A stretch of 49,766 bases of DNA from Polaromonas sp. C04 (GCF_002002705.1 NZ_MUNS01000019.1:1-49766); one strand, 5' to 3'. Numbered from the stretch's first letter, positions 1 through 8,588 are shown. Program-made: numbers and translations. The notes: generated by a model from the sequence alone, not told the origin.

Positions 1-7
1 ATCCCTG

Positions 8-28
8 CCTTCCCCCAGCGGGGGAAGG
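8..28. repeat. Perfect 9-bp hairpin downstream of the substrate-binding protein gene
   Basis: Two perfect 9-bp arms (8-16 and 20-28) flank a 3-nt loop. It lies 19 bp beyond the stop codon of the minus-strand gene ending at 47. No T-tract follows on the minus strand, so it is more likely an mRNA-stabilising hairpin or repeat than a true terminator. The window edge prevents further judgement. Confidence 0.5.
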
Positions 29-46
29 AGCAAACAACCCGCAACC

Positions 47-1633
47 CTATTTGCTGATGTGGATCCACTTGTAATCCATGAAGTTGTCGGCACGCTGGAC
101 CAGCGAGACTTTCTTGCTCATGCCCCAGGCCAGCAATTGCTGGTGCAGCGGGATATGGCCAACGTCGGCGGCGTGGATGGCAAACGCCTCCTTGATCTCG
201 GCGTCGCGCTTGGCCTTGTCGGTCTCGGACTGGATCTTGTGCGTCAGCTCATCGAGCTTGGGGTTGCAGTAGGAACCCAGGTTGAACTGGCCAGCGCCCG
301 TCTTGTCGTCCGGGCACACCATCAGCGCATTCAGCGCGTTGTGCGCGTCATAGGTCGATGGCGTCCAGCCCAACATGTAGAAGCTGGTATCGCGGCGCAA
401 AACCTTGGGGAAGTAGGTGCCCTTGGTTTCGGCCTGCAGGTTGATCTTGACGTTGATCTTCGCCAGGTTGGCGGCCACGGCCTGGCAAATCCGGCTGTCG
501 TTCACATAGCGGTCGTTCGGGCAATTCATGGTGAGTTCAAAGCCAGCCGGGTAGCCGGCCTCGGCCATCAGCTTCTTGGCCGCTTCCACGTCGTAGGGCA
601 GGCGCTTGTCCTGCTCGGCCGTCCAGCCGTTGTTGCCCGGGCCGATCATCAGCGCGGTCGGTCGCGACTGGCCGCGCATCACCGTGGTCTTGATGCCCTC
701 GATGTCGATCGCCTGGTAGAACGCCCTGCGCACCCGAACGTCCTTGAACGGGTTCTTGCCCTTCACGCTGGAGTACAGCAACTCGTCGCGCTTTTGGTCC
801 ATGCCCAGGAAGATCGTGCGCAGCTCGGGCCCGGTCAGAACTTTCGTACCCGCATTCGCATTCACACGCGCGATGTCCTGCACCGGCACCGGCTCCATCA
901 CGTCCACCTCGCCCGAGAGCAGAGCCGCCACGCGCGTGGCGTCGTTGCCGATCGGGGTGAACACCACCTGTTGCACGTTCCCTTCGATCTTGCCCCAGTA
1001 GTTACCGAAGCGCTCCATCGTGGTGCGTACATTGGGCTGGCGCTCGCGCAGGCGGTATGGGCCCGTGCCGTTTTCGCGGAACGATGCGGCATTTTCAATG
1101 CCTTTGCGGCGGTCCACCGGCTTCGTCGCCTGGTTGGTTTCACACCATTTCTTGCTCATGATGTAGACCAGCGACACCACATCGGGCAGGATCGGGAACG
1201 GCGCCTTGGTCTCGATCTCCACCGTGTAGTCGCCGACCTTGCGCACCTCCTTGATGTCGTTGGTATAGCTCTTCATGTCGGAGCCGTCGGACGCGGCGCG
1301 CTGGAAGCTGAACAGCACGTCGTCGGCCGTGAACGGCGTGCCGTCGTGGAACTGCACACCCTTGCGCAGCTCGAAGCGCCACACGTTCGGCGAGGTCTGC
1401 TTCCAGCTGGTGGCCAGCGCCGGCGCCAGACTCAGGTCCTTGGCGCGCCCCGTCAGCCCCTCATACATGTTGCCGTCGACACTGAGCTGCAGCGACTCGT
1501 TGAGCGAGTGCGGGTCCATCGACAGCGCATCGCCCTGATCGGCGACCCGCAAGGTTTGTGCGGACGCTACAAAACTTGCAGCGGATAGCGCACAAACGAC
1601 GGCAACTGTGAGCAGATTTGACTTAAATTTCAC
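47..1633 (-). CDS. Periplasmic substrate-binding protein of a peptide-type ABC transporter (SBP family 5, DppA/OppA-like)
   Basis: This periplasmic binding protein delivers peptides or similar ligands to an ABC importer. The N-terminus is a Sec signal peptide (KFKSNLLTVAVVCALSAASF, then VASAQ), followed by the family 5 opening TLRVADQGDALSMDPHS. The fold continues over about 528 aa, normal for the family, with typical segments such as WRFELRKGVQFHDGTPFTADDV. I chose the GTG start at 1633 because AGGAG lies about 6 nt upstream and the signal peptide starts there; an open frame runs further upstream only because it passes antisense-free through the previous gene. It follows the amidohydrolase (37-bp gap) and the permease in the same direction, so the three are probably one operon. 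The ligand cannot be read from sequence; the linked M20 hydrolase suggests N-acylated amino acids or peptides. Confidence 0.9.
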   Translation of the reverse strand: MKFKSNLLTVAVVCALSAASFVASAQTLRVADQGDALSMDPHSLNESLQLSVDGNMYEGLTGRAKDLSLAPALATSWKQTSPNVWRFELRKGVQFHDGTPFTADDVLFSFQRAASDGSDMKSYTNDIKEVRKVGDYTVEIETKAPFPILPDVVSLVYIMSKKWCETNQATKPVDRRKGIENAASFRENGTGPYRLRERQPNVRTTMERFGNYWGKIEGNVQQVVFTPIGNDATRVAALLSGEVDVMEPVPVQDIARVNANAGTKVLTGPELRTIFLGMDQKRDELLYSSVKGKNPFKDVRVRRAFYQAIDIEGIKTTVMRGQSRPTALMIGPGNNGWTAEQDKRLPYDVEAAKKLMAEAGYPAGFELTMNCPNDRYVNDSRICQAVAANLAKINVKINLQAETKGTYFPKVLRRDTSFYMLGWTPSTYDAHNALNALMVCPDDKTGAGQFNLGSYCNPKLDELTHKIQSETDKAKRDAEIKEAFAIHAADVGHIPLHQQLLAWGMSKKVSLVQRADNFMDYKWIHISK

Positions 1634-1670
1634 AACGAACTCCTTGGGACAAGAAAGAAAAGAATCGGGG

Positions 1671-2903
1671 TCACGATACCGCCGACGGACGCACCGGCAT
1701 TGCCTGCTCCACCAGGCTGGCGTGCAGCGCCGAGCCCAGCGGAAGAATGTCGTCATTGAAGTCGTAGCGGCTGTTGTGCAGGAAGCAGCTGCCCACGCCG
1801 TTTTCGGCGCCCTGACCGATGCGCAGGTAGGCGCCGGGCTTGACCTGCAGCATGAACGAGAAGTCTTCCGCGCCCATGCTCGGCTCCAGGTCGCGCACCA
1901 CGCGGTCGGCGCCCAGCAGCGACTCGGCCACGTCGGCGGCAAACTCCGCCTCGTCGGCCGAGTTGATGGTGGCCGGATACATGCGCTCGTATTTCACGCT
2001 GGCGGAGGCGCCGAAGCCCAGCGCCACGGCGCTGCACAGGTCATGCAGGCGCTGCTCCATCATGTCCTGCACCTCGGAGTTGAAGGTGCGCACCGTGCCC
2101 ACCAGCGTGGCCTTGCCCGGGATCACGCTGAACGCCCCCAGGTCGCCCGCGTGCATGGCGCACAGGCTGATCACGGCGCTGTCGATCGCCCGCACGTTGC
2201 GCGAGACGATGCTTTGCACGGCCGTGATGATGTGGGCGGACACCAGCACCGGATCGATCGTCATGTAGGGGTGTGCGCCGTGGCCGCCGCGACCCGTGAT
2301 CTCGATGGTGATGCGGTCGGCCGCCGCCATCATGGGGCCGGGGTTGACGCCCACCATGCCCGGCTTCATGGAAGGCCAGTTGTGCATGCCATACACGGCC
2401 TGCACCGGGAAGCGCTCGAACAGGCCGTCCTCGATCATGACGCGCGCGCCGGCAAAGCCTTCTTCGCCGGGCTGGAAGATCAGCACGGCCGTGCCGTCGA
2501 AATTGCGCGTGGCGGCGAGGTACCGCGCCGCCCCCACCAGCATGGTGGTGTGGCCGTCGTGGCCGCAGCCATGCATCAACCCGGTTTTGGCGGACTTCCA
2601 GCCAAAGTCGTTGTACTCGGTCATGGGCAGGGCATCCATGTCGGCGCGCAGGCCGATCATCCTGCCGCTGCCGTGGTGTTTGCCGCGGATCAGCGCCACC
2701 AGGCCGGTCTTGCCGATGCCGGTATGAATCTCGTCCACGCCGCACAGTTTCAAGGCCTCCTTGATGCGCCCACCGGTGTAAAGCTCCTCGAAGCCGAGCT
2801 CGGGGTGCGCATGCAGGTCGCGGCGGAACGCGGTGAGCTCGGGGTGAAACTCGGTGATCTGGGCAAAGGCGCGGCCATTCGCCTTCAAGCGGGGTGCCAG
2901 CAT
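1671..2903 (-). CDS. M20 family metallo-amidohydrolase (hippurate hydrolase/HipO-like)
   Basis: A cytoplasmic zinc-type amidohydrolase that removes acyl groups from amino acids or short peptides (hippurate hydrolase, N-acyl-amino-acid amidohydrolase group). The 410-aa protein has the family motifs in order: HAHPELGFEE near residue 31, LRADMDALPM near 85, MHGCGHDGH near 110 with the metal-binding Cys/His, FQPGEEG, and GAEDFSFML near the C-terminus. Length is normal. The ATG at 2903 overlaps the permease stop by one base (TGATG), a sign of translational coupling. With a binding protein downstream, the enzyme probably processes the imported ligand. The exact substrate is inferred only to class. 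Confidence 0.9.
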   Translation of the reverse strand: MLAPRLKANGRAFAQITEFHPELTAFRRDLHAHPELGFEELYTGGRIKEALKLCGVDEIHTGIGKTGLVALIRGKHHGSGRMIGLRADMDALPMTEYNDFGWKSAKTGLMHGCGHDGHTTMLVGAARYLAATRNFDGTAVLIFQPGEEGFAGARVMIEDGLFERFPVQAVYGMHNWPSMKPGMVGVNPGPMMAAADRITIEITGRGGHGAHPYMTIDPVLVSAHIITAVQSIVSRNVRAIDSAVISLCAMHAGDLGAFSVIPGKATLVGTVRTFNSEVQDMMEQRLHDLCSAVALGFGASASVKYERMYPATINSADEAEFAADVAESLLGADRVVRDLEPSMGAEDFSFMLQVKPGAYLRIGQGAENGVGSCFLHNSRYDFNDDILPLGSALHASLVEQAMPVRPSAVS

Positions 2904-3883
2904 CAGTGTCCTCCGGCGTTGCCAACGCGCAGCCTGGGATCCACCACAAAATACAGCAGATCGACGATCAGGTTGATGATGACAAAAATCAGCGCGATCA
3001 GGCACAGGTAGGCCGCCATCACCGGGATGTCGGCAAAGGTGATGGCCTGGATGAACAGCAGGCCCATGCCGGGCCACTGGAACACGGTCTCGGTGATGAT
3101 GGAAAAGGCAATCAACCCGCCCAGCTGCAGGCCCGTGATGGTCATCACCGGCACCAGCGTGTTCTTCAGCGCATGGCCGAAGTGAATGGCGCGGTTGGAC
3201 AGGCCGCGGGCACGTGCAAACCGGATGTAGTCGGTGCGCAGCACTTCGAGCATTTCGGCGCGCACCAGCCGCATGATCAGCGTGAGCTGGAAAATCGCCA
3301 GCGTGATGGCCGGCAGCACCATGTGCATCCAGCCGTCCAGGGTGAACAGGCCGCTGCTCCACCAGCCGAACCTGGTGACATCACCGCGCCCGAAACTTGG
3401 AAACCAGCCCAGCCCGACCGAGAAAAACAGGATCAGCAAAATGCCGATCAGGAAGGTGGGCAGCGACACCCCCAGCAGCGACAGCATCATGAACAGCTGG
3501 CTCGTGAAGGTGCCGCGGCGCAGCGCCGCATAGACACCCATGGGCACGCCGACCAGCAGCGCCAGCACGGCCGCCACCAGCGAGAGTTCCAGCGTGGCCG
3601 GAAAGCGCTCGCCAATCAGGCGCGAGACCTTGGCACCCAGGCGCAGACTCAGGCCGAAATTGCCCTGCACCGCATTCACCAGAAAATGCCAGAACTGCAC
3701 GATGAACGGCCGGTCCAGTCCCAGATCGACGCGCAGCTGCATCCGCTGCGCCGGCGTGGCGTCCTGCCCCAGCATGAGCATGACCGGGTCGCCCACATAC
3801 TGGAACAGCATGAAGGCAATCAGGGCAACCACGACCATCACGATCACGGCTTGAATCAGGCGGCGCAGGATAAAAGCAAACAT
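2903..3883 (-). CDS. ABC transporter inner-membrane permease, DppB/GsiC-like
   Basis: One of the two membrane subunits of a peptide/nickel-type ABC importer. The 326-aa protein starts with MFAFILRRLIQAVIVMVVVA, the usual first helix and RRL signature of DppB-type permeases, followed by the extracytoplasmic region with GLDRPFIVQFWHFL and GNFGLSL, and then five further helices. The cytoplasmic EAA-like coupling loop (RAEMLEVLRTDYIRFARARG) and the C-terminal DPRLR are present. It is first of three tandem minus-strand genes. The partner permease (DppC type) and ATPases are not seen between 1 and 3883 and may lie left of the window. Confidence 0.92.
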   Translation of the reverse strand: MFAFILRRLIQAVIVMVVVALIAFMLFQYVGDPVMLMLGQDATPAQRMQLRVDLGLDRPFIVQFWHFLVNAVQGNFGLSLRLGAKVSRLIGERFPATLELSLVAAVLALLVGVPMGVYAALRRGTFTSQLFMMLSLLGVSLPTFLIGILLILFFSVGLGWFPSFGRGDVTRFGWWSSGLFTLDGWMHMVLPAITLAIFQLTLIMRLVRAEMLEVLRTDYIRFARARGLSNRAIHFGHALKNTLVPVMTITGLQLGGLIAFSIITETVFQWPGMGLLFIQAITFADIPVMAAYLCLIALIFVIINLIVDLLYFVVDPRLRVGNAGGH

Positions 3884-3976
3884 CAGCCAAAGAAGAAGTA
3901 CCGGGGCATACTAGCAGAGCAAATGGCGTGCCGACACAGGGGTTTCCTTGAGGCCCCGAGGCCCGCTGCCGCCGGG

Positions 3977-4753
3977 CTATGGTTCCCGCGCGGCAGTGGC
4001 CCCTGCAGGCAGCAGCCGCACAGGCCCGTACCAGGCCTGTATGGTGGATCGGGTGTTGTCGGTGTCGGTCATGATGCCAATGCCGACCAGCGCGCCGGGC
4101 GCCTCGCCAAAGACCTGTTCGAAATCGGCGCGGACATCGCACTCATAGTCCATCCAGCGGCCCAGCCTGTCGGGCCCCGACTCCATCACCAGCTTGCGGA
4201 TGCGGTCGGTGCGCGGGCTCACGATCATGCTGCCCGGCGCGCGCTGGTTGTCCCACACATACATCAGCGTGGCGTAGGGCAGCTCTTCACCGGTCAAGGC
4301 CCGTACCAACTCGGACATCATCGCGTTTTTGGCTGAGAACGCCGCGCGGTCGCCCTCAAAAACCAGAATGACGCGCACCGGTGAATCGTCGCTCTCACGC
4401 AGCGCCATGTCGGCCTGCGCAATCAGTTGCGGCACCTTCCATGAGAAATGCACACGGCCCAGATCGGCCGGCTCAATGCGCAGCTTGTGCCGCAGCATGC
4501 TGGCAGACGACACCGCGTGGGCGGCCACGGCGTCGCGCCCCTCCTCGCGGGCGTAGGCAAATTGCGTCGCCTGCTTGCCGGGAAAAGTGTGGTGCTGCCA
4601 CGGACTGGTAGGGGCGGTTCTGGAAGAAGCCATGGCCCAGGGACTGGCAGCCAGGTGGGCGCCGTCCGACGGCACCGAGGAACAGGCCACCAGAGCAGCC
4701 ACTGCCAACAAACCCAGCCGGCCTATAGCACGCTGCGCAGCGTACAACGTCAT
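3977..4753 (-). CDS. DUF3047 family lipoprotein
   Basis: A predicted outer-envelope lipoprotein of unknown function. From the ATG at 4753 the protein has a basic N-region, the hydrophobic stretch LGLLAVAALVA and a lipobox L-V-A-C, so the mature protein should start at that cysteine. The rest matches my recollection of DUF3047: HFSWKVPQLI, VRVILVFEGD, LMYVWDN and GIGIMTDTDNT. A TTG start at 4780 would add nine residues but would weaken the signal peptide. The gene ends 93 bp before the permease start on the same strand and is 34 bp downstream of the HigA-type antitoxin. No role can be inferred from the neighbours. Confidence 0.75.
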   Translation of the reverse strand: MTLYAAQRAIGRLGLLAVAALVACSSVPSDGAHLAASPWAMASSRTAPTSPWQHHTFPGKQATQFAYAREEGRDAVAAHAVSSASMLRHKLRIEPADLGRVHFSWKVPQLIAQADMALRESDDSPVRVILVFEGDRAAFSAKNAMMSELVRALTGEELPYATLMYVWDNQRAPGSMIVSPRTDRIRKLVMESGPDRLGRWMDYECDVRADFEQVFGEAPGALVGIGIMTDTDNTRSTIQAWYGPVRLLPAGATAAREP

Positions 4754-4786
4754 GCCGACAGAGAAATCTCGTGCGTCCAACCAGCG

Positions 4787-5134
4787 TCAACGAACGACCA
4801 AGTCGACATTCTTGCCGGTACGGAACAACATCGCAACGAGTGTATCGAGCGAGAAGCGTCCGAGCTTGAAGTTGACGAGGTCGGAGACTCGCGGCCGGGA
4901 GACATCGAGTATTTCAGATGCAGCAACCTGAGTGAGTTTTTCCAATTGCATCCATTGCGTGATAGCGCTCGCAGCCTCTTCCTTCAGCTTTTGAGCCTTG
5001 GCAATACGGGCATCCGCATCTTTCAGCAGCGCCTTCGCTTGTTTCGGCGAGAAGCCCAAGTCTGCGAATACGTTGCCATCAGCCGCTGTGACATGGCGGC
5101 TCTTCAGGTCATCGTCTTGGTGAGCAGTCTTCAT
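4787..5134 (-). CDS. XRE/HigA-type antitoxin
   Basis: The DNA-binding antitoxin of a type II toxin-antitoxin pair. The 115-aa protein has an N-terminal 45-residue region, a helical segment (KALLKDADARIAKAQKL) and a C-terminal helix-turn-helix (LTQVAASEILDVSRPRVSDL) as in HigA-like XRE proteins. Its start overlaps the toxin gene end by 26 bp, the toxin-first order typical of higBA. Base composition is lower in GC than the flanking genes, which suggests acquisition. It would neutralise the toxin and repress the shared promoter. Confidence 0.85.
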   Translation of the reverse strand: MKTAHQDDDLKSRHVTAADGNVFADLGFSPKQAKALLKDADARIAKAQKLKEEAASAITQWMQLEKLTQVAASEILDVSRPRVSDLVNFKLGRFSLDTLVAMLFRTGKNVDLVVR

Positions 5135-5471
5135 CGAGCTTTCCTTTCCTTTCCTTCAATACTGCGCCATAACGGCGCTTCGCGATATCCTTGTCACCTT
5201 GAGAGGTCTTGTTGGTCTTCTTCTGGAAGGCGTGCAACACATACAAGGCCTCTTCGAACTTCGCGACGTACATGACCCGGAACCACCCATCAGCGGTGTC
5301 CACGATGATTTCCGCCACACCGGCACCGATCGCAGGCATCGGCTTGAACACGTCCGGCTGTTCCCCTCGCTGAACCTTGCGCAACTGGAAGCCGGCATTG
5401 CGTTTGGCATCGTCGGTGAAAGCACGGAGATCGTCAAGAGAACTACCTCGCCAGTCGATAGGCTTCATCAT
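5109..5471 (-). CDS. RelE/HigB-type toxin (phage Gp49-like family)
   Basis: The predicted toxin is an mRNA interferase of the RelE superfamily. The 120-aa product begins MMKPIDWRGSSLDDLRAF and carries DTADGWFRVMYVAKFEEALYVLHAF and KKTNKTSQGDKDIAKRR, the usual signature of the PF05973 group, whose members act on ribosome-bound mRNA. Two ATG codons (5471, 5468) are possible. Upstream on the minus strand TTGTACAA and TTATAC lie 5-20 bp from the start, so the leader would be very short. The gene precedes the antitoxin with 26 bp overlap. The group II intron remnant ends 54 bp upstream. Confidence 0.85.
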   Translation of the reverse strand: MMKPIDWRGSSLDDLRAFTDDAKRNAGFQLRKVQRGEQPDVFKPMPAIGAGVAEIIVDTADGWFRVMYVAKFEEALYVLHAFQKKTNKTSQGDKDIAKRRYGAVLKERKGKLDEDCSPRR

Positions 5472-5525
5472 TTGTATAAGTAATTGTACAACAATCCAGG
5501 ATGTGTAGTAGTCCGGGATTCGACA

Positions 5526-6379
5526 ATCGGGATAGGGGCCGGTCAGCCTTGACCGGACCCCTCCCACACCACCCGGCATGCGGGTCCGCACCGGGCGGTT
5601 CGAGAAGTTGAGGTCATGAGAGTCGTGGCAATCCCAGGCGATCGAACCATTCTACGGTCAGGACGCTGTTGAGCCGCTTGCCGCTATTGCGCCACCAGCG
5701 ACGGCTGTTGGCCGCGACTTGGTGGGCAATCTCGGGTTTGGCGCCCAGCGCTCGCAGTTCGCGATAGATGCTCGTCCCGCGCTTCCACTGCTTGAGTTGA
5801 ACAGCGCGCAACCGGTGTCGCAACCACTCGTCCAGCTCGCGCCAGACGCGGGGTGTTTGCGCCAACCGGAAGTACGCTTTCCAGCCCAGCAGGTAAGGCC
5901 GTAGACCATCCACCACCTGCTGCATGCTTCGTCCACCGCTGCGGCGCGTCAGCTGACGCAATGCCTCGGACATCGACATGTCGCTCAACACTCCTTCTCG
6001 TTGGGCCCTTCACCGTGCTCTGCAGCCTCCTCGGCTCGCCCCGGCTACTACGGCTTATGCTGACTCCTCGCTCCGGTCCATCACCGTCGCCCTTTCAGGC
6101 ATGAAGCGAGGTCTCCCCAGGTAAGGGTCGCACTCCTTCATCGCACAACCGCCGCATTTACGCCACCGCGCCTTGATCACGAGAGCTTCGTGGTCACATG
6201 CCCACTCGCCCTGCTTGGCAGCGCCTTCTATGCGGTTCTTGTCCATCGGCTCGCGATTTACGCTCCACGCTTCCTCCCCACACTCGGTCACCCTCGTGCA
6301 GTTGCGCTTGCGCTTCGTTCGTCGTGATCAACTTACGGCGGGACTTGCACCCGCAGGAGTGCGCCCATGCTGGGCGCAC
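5526..6379 (-). mobile_element. Group II intron remnant (class C-like) with internal deletion
   Basis: Read on the minus strand, the element starts at 6379 with GTGCGCCCAGCATGGGCGCA followed by CTCCTGCGGGTGCAAGTCCC, the familiar 5' end of a bacterial group II ribozyme. Further domain I-III-like sequence follows down to about 6060. A short C-terminal reading frame of the intron protein lies at 5614-5991. The 3' end has a domain V-like stem (GAACCGCCCGGTGCGGACCC onward, about 5590-5550) and a domain VI-like hairpin with CCCCTATCCCGAT ending at 5526. Total length is about 854 bp, while a full intron is near 1.9-2.5 kb, so most of the reverse transcriptase has been deleted. It sits 4 nt past the T-tract of the porin terminator in the same orientation, the preferred target of class C introns. 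Confidence 0.85.
5614..5991 (-). pseudogene. ltrA: Truncated group II intron maturase (C-terminal domain only)
   Basis: About 120 residues remain of the intron-encoded reverse transcriptase/maturase. They match only the maturase-specific X domain: LRQLTRRSGGRSMQQVV, YLLGWKAYFRLAQTP, RHRLRAVQLKQWKRG and the C-terminal LGLPRLS typical of class C proteins that lack an endonuclease domain. The normal protein is about 420-470 aa; the finger/palm reverse-transcriptase motifs, including YADD, are absent. The first few codons after the ribozyme leader join directly to the X domain, so a single internal deletion explains the structure. A GTG at 5991 and an ATG at 5979 are possible starts. It cannot support reverse transcription; RNA-binding activity is conceivable but unproven. 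Confidence 0.85.
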
Positions 6380-6382
6380 ATG

Positions 6383-6414
6383 AAAAAAAGCCACCAGCCC
6401 GAGGGCTGATGGCT
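6383..6414 (-). terminator. Rho-independent terminator of the porin gene
   Basis: On the minus strand AGCCATCAGCCC and GGGCTGGTGGCT form a 12-bp stem (one G-T pair) with a 2-nt loop, followed by seven T. It lies 43 bp downstream of the porin stop codon. The group II intron begins 4 nt after the T-tract. Confidence 0.9.
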
Positions 6415-6457
6415 TTCAAGGTTTCTGAATCAACACTGGCACAAGGCCAGCGTGTGA

Positions 6458-7552
6458 TTAGAAGGAGTGACGCAGACCGATGTCGATACCGTTCGAGCTG
6501 CCGATAGAGCCAGAGGCGCCAGCGTTAGTGGCGAGGGCGCCAGCGGTCACGTTAGCAGCGGAGCCGCTGTTGCTGACGTGTGCGTACGTACCGTAGATGG
6601 CGGTGCGCTTGGACAGGTTGTACACATAACCCAGAGCGTACTGGTTCGCCTTGACAGCGTTGTTGTCGAACTTGACGTGGTTATAGGAAGCCACGATGTT
6701 GCCAGGACCGACCGGTGCGTTCAAGCCCAGCAGCCAGGTGCTGTTCTTCTGGGCACCAAGCGCGCCTGGAGTGCCCAGCTTTTCCTGGTTGTACTGGGCC
6801 ATCAGAGCCACCACGCCGAGGTCGTAGGAAGCACCGATATTGGCCTTCTTGTAGTCGTTCAAAGCCAAGATCTTGGTCTGGCTGTAGGCCAGGGCCACGT
6901 TCAGAGGACCATTCTGGTAGCCAACACGCCCACCCATAACGTTGCCGTCTTTGCTGTTGGCAAGAGCGGACGAGTTCTCACCCATGGCGTACATGGCCTG
7001 GCCGTAGAAGCCGCCCAGGTTGCCCGGCAGGAAGTAGCCGATGCTGTTGGACGAGCGCACGGTCGTTGCCACGCCATTCGCGCCGCCCAAGGCAATGGTC
7101 GCGTTGGTTGCAGCGCCAACACCCACGGTGCCGAACGGATCGAAGATGGTGTCGTTCCAGAACGACGGCGTGTAGTCACGGCCCAAACGGATTTCACCGA
7201 AGTTGCCAGCCAGGCTGACGGTTGAACGACGGTTAAAGGTCAGACCACCAGCGCTGTTCTGGGCAGCCTGGTTGTTCAGGCTGGAGTTTTGACCCGTGCC
7301 GCTGTCGTTGTTCAGGCCGGCTTCGAGCCAGAAACCTGCATTCAGACCGCCACCGAGGTCTTCGGTGCCACGGAAGCCAAGACGGCTGGAGCTGTTGGCG
7401 CCTTGCACCAGGCCGTTAACGGAGCCGGCCAGGGCGCCGCCGCTGACGTGTTCGTAGGCAGCGTCAACCACGCCAAACAGCGTGACGGACGATTGAGCAG
7501 AGGCCACGCCGACAAAAGCGAGTGCAGCCAGAGCAACTAGGGATTTTTTCAT
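6458..7552 (-). CDS. Gram-negative general porin (Omp32/PhoE-type, Comamonadaceae)
   Basis: A trimeric outer-membrane beta-barrel for passive diffusion of small hydrophilic solutes. The 364-aa protein has a clear signal peptide (MKKSLVALAALAFVGVASAQ), the opening SSVTLFGVVDAAYEHVSGG, SSRLGFRGTEDLGGGLNAGF and ERR/STVSLAGNFGEIRLGRDYT-type strands, and ends GIDIGLRHSF with the C-terminal phenylalanine needed for assembly. I chose the ATG at 7552 because the signal peptide begins there and TTGGAG precedes it. The 286 bp upstream to coq7 contain its leader and promoter but I cannot place the promoter exactly. Its terminator is at 6383-6414. Confidence 0.93.
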   Translation of the reverse strand: MKKSLVALAALAFVGVASAQSSVTLFGVVDAAYEHVSGGALAGSVNGLVQGANSSSRLGFRGTEDLGGGLNAGFWLEAGLNNDSGTGQNSSLNNQAAQNSAGGLTFNRRSTVSLAGNFGEIRLGRDYTPSFWNDTIFDPFGTVGVGAATNATIALGGANGVATTVRSSNSIGYFLPGNLGGFYGQAMYAMGENSSALANSKDGNVMGGRVGYQNGPLNVALAYSQTKILALNDYKKANIGASYDLGVVALMAQYNQEKLGTPGALGAQKNSTWLLGLNAPVGPGNIVASYNHVKFDNNAVKANQYALGYVYNLSKRTAIYGTYAHVSNSGSAANVTAGALATNAGASGSIGSSNGIDIGLRHSF

Positions 7553-7838
7553 TTCGAGTTTCTCCAAGGTTAAACAGAGGGCACCGGCGAGAGAAGTTCG
7601 GTTCCCCGGGCCAACCTCCTTTTGGGAAGTTGTAGCTATTGCACCAGACCCGGCTGTGATGGGCAAAGGAATTCACCCAAAAACCACCTCTAATGAGCTA
7701 TTTCGTTGCAATGGCGCCACATCTTGCCGATGGGCCGTGGGTTGCCCGCAACATCGCCGGCGGCCACCGGCTCCTCGCGCGGCTTAAACTGCGGACTGTG
7801 GACGGCCCGAATGGGCGCGCCACGCTGGAGGAAACTGT

Positions 7839-8456
7839 ATGGACCCATTCTTGACGGCCGCGGATACGGCCCTGCGCACCCTGTTTGCCACGCCGCGCGC
7901 GACCCGGCCCTGCCCCGTGCTGCCGGCCGACGCGACCCAACTCGACCATTCTGCAAAACATCACTCCGGCGCACTGATGCGGGTCAACCACGTGGGCGAG
8001 GTCTGCGCCCAGGCGCTGTACGCCTCGCAGGCTCTGGCCACCCGCGACGCCGGGCTGCGCGCCCATTTCGAGGCGGCCGCGCGCGAAGAAACGGATCATC
8101 TGGCCTGGATCAAAGGCCGGCTGGACGAGTTGGGCGCGCGGCCCTCGCTGCTGAATCCGCTGTGGTACGCCGGCGCTTTTGCGATGGGTCTCGTGGCCGG
8201 GCGTCTCGGCGACCGCGTCAGCTTGGGATTCGTGCTGGAGACCGAGCGGCAGGTCGAGGCGCACCTGCAAAGCCATCTGGAGCGCCTGCCCGCGGGCGAC
8301 CACGCGTCACGTGCCATCGTGGTGCAGATGCGCGACGACGAGGCGCGCCATGCGGCGCAGGCCAAAGACGCAGGGGCGCTGGAGTTCCCTGCGCCGGTGA
8401 AGGCACTGATGCAGGCCGCGGCCAAGGTCATGACGACGACGGCGCATTACATCTGA
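7839..8456 (+). CDS. coq7: Coq7-type 3-demethoxyubiquinol 3-hydroxylase
   Basis: This di-iron monooxygenase catalyses the last hydroxylation in ubiquinone synthesis at the inner membrane, replacing UbiF in many betaproteobacteria. The 205-aa protein shows the two-repeat ferritin-like metal site: [22 protein letters not shown], then [10 protein letters not shown] and [11 protein letters not shown]. The hydrophobic segment around [20 protein letters not shown] is the membrane-binding helix pair. GGAGG lies 7 nt before the ATG. It stands alone, divergent from the porin gene. Confidence 0.93.
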   Translation: MDPFLTAADTALRTLFATPRATRPCPVLPADATQLDHSAKHHSGALMRVNHVGEVCAQALYASQALATRDAGLRAHFEAAAREETDHLAWIKGRLDELGARPSLLNPLWYAGAFAMGLVAGRLGDRVSLGFVLETERQVEAHLQSHLERLPAGDHASRAIVVQMRDDEARHAAQAKDAGALEFPAPVKALMQAAAKVMTTTAHYI

Positions 8457-8479
8457 GGCTGTCATTCCCTGCTGAAGTT

Positions 8480-8555
8480 GTCATTCCCGCGCAGGTGGGA
8501 ATCCACCACGGCGCGCCCAAGTGTTACCGTGGATTCCCGCCTGCGCGGGAATGAC
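8480..8555. repeat. Inverted repeat, REP-like (GTCATTCCCGC family)
   Basis: GTCATTCCCGCGCAGGTGGG-type sequence at 8480 returns as its inverse ending at 8555 (GGATTCCCGC...CGGGAATGAC), with about 24 bp between arms. An extra partial copy of the arm is at 8461-8469. Such elements are common intergenic palindromes in Neisseria and Burkholderiales. It lies between the convergent coq7 and OsmC-family genes and may also serve as a bidirectional terminator. Confidence 0.8.
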
Positions 8556-8588
8556 AAGGGGGCGCCGGAATGACAAGCTAAGCGGGCG

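Noticed and set aside
59-1588. Long plus-strand open frame of about 509 codons across the substrate-binding protein gene
   Set aside because: It is antisense to a clear family 5 binding protein, is rich in His, Arg, Val and Gly as expected for reverse frames of high-GC genes, and has no recognisable domain.
6055-6291. Small minus-strand frame of 78 codons
   Set aside because: It lies inside ribozyme sequence of the group II intron and its conservation is explained by RNA structure.
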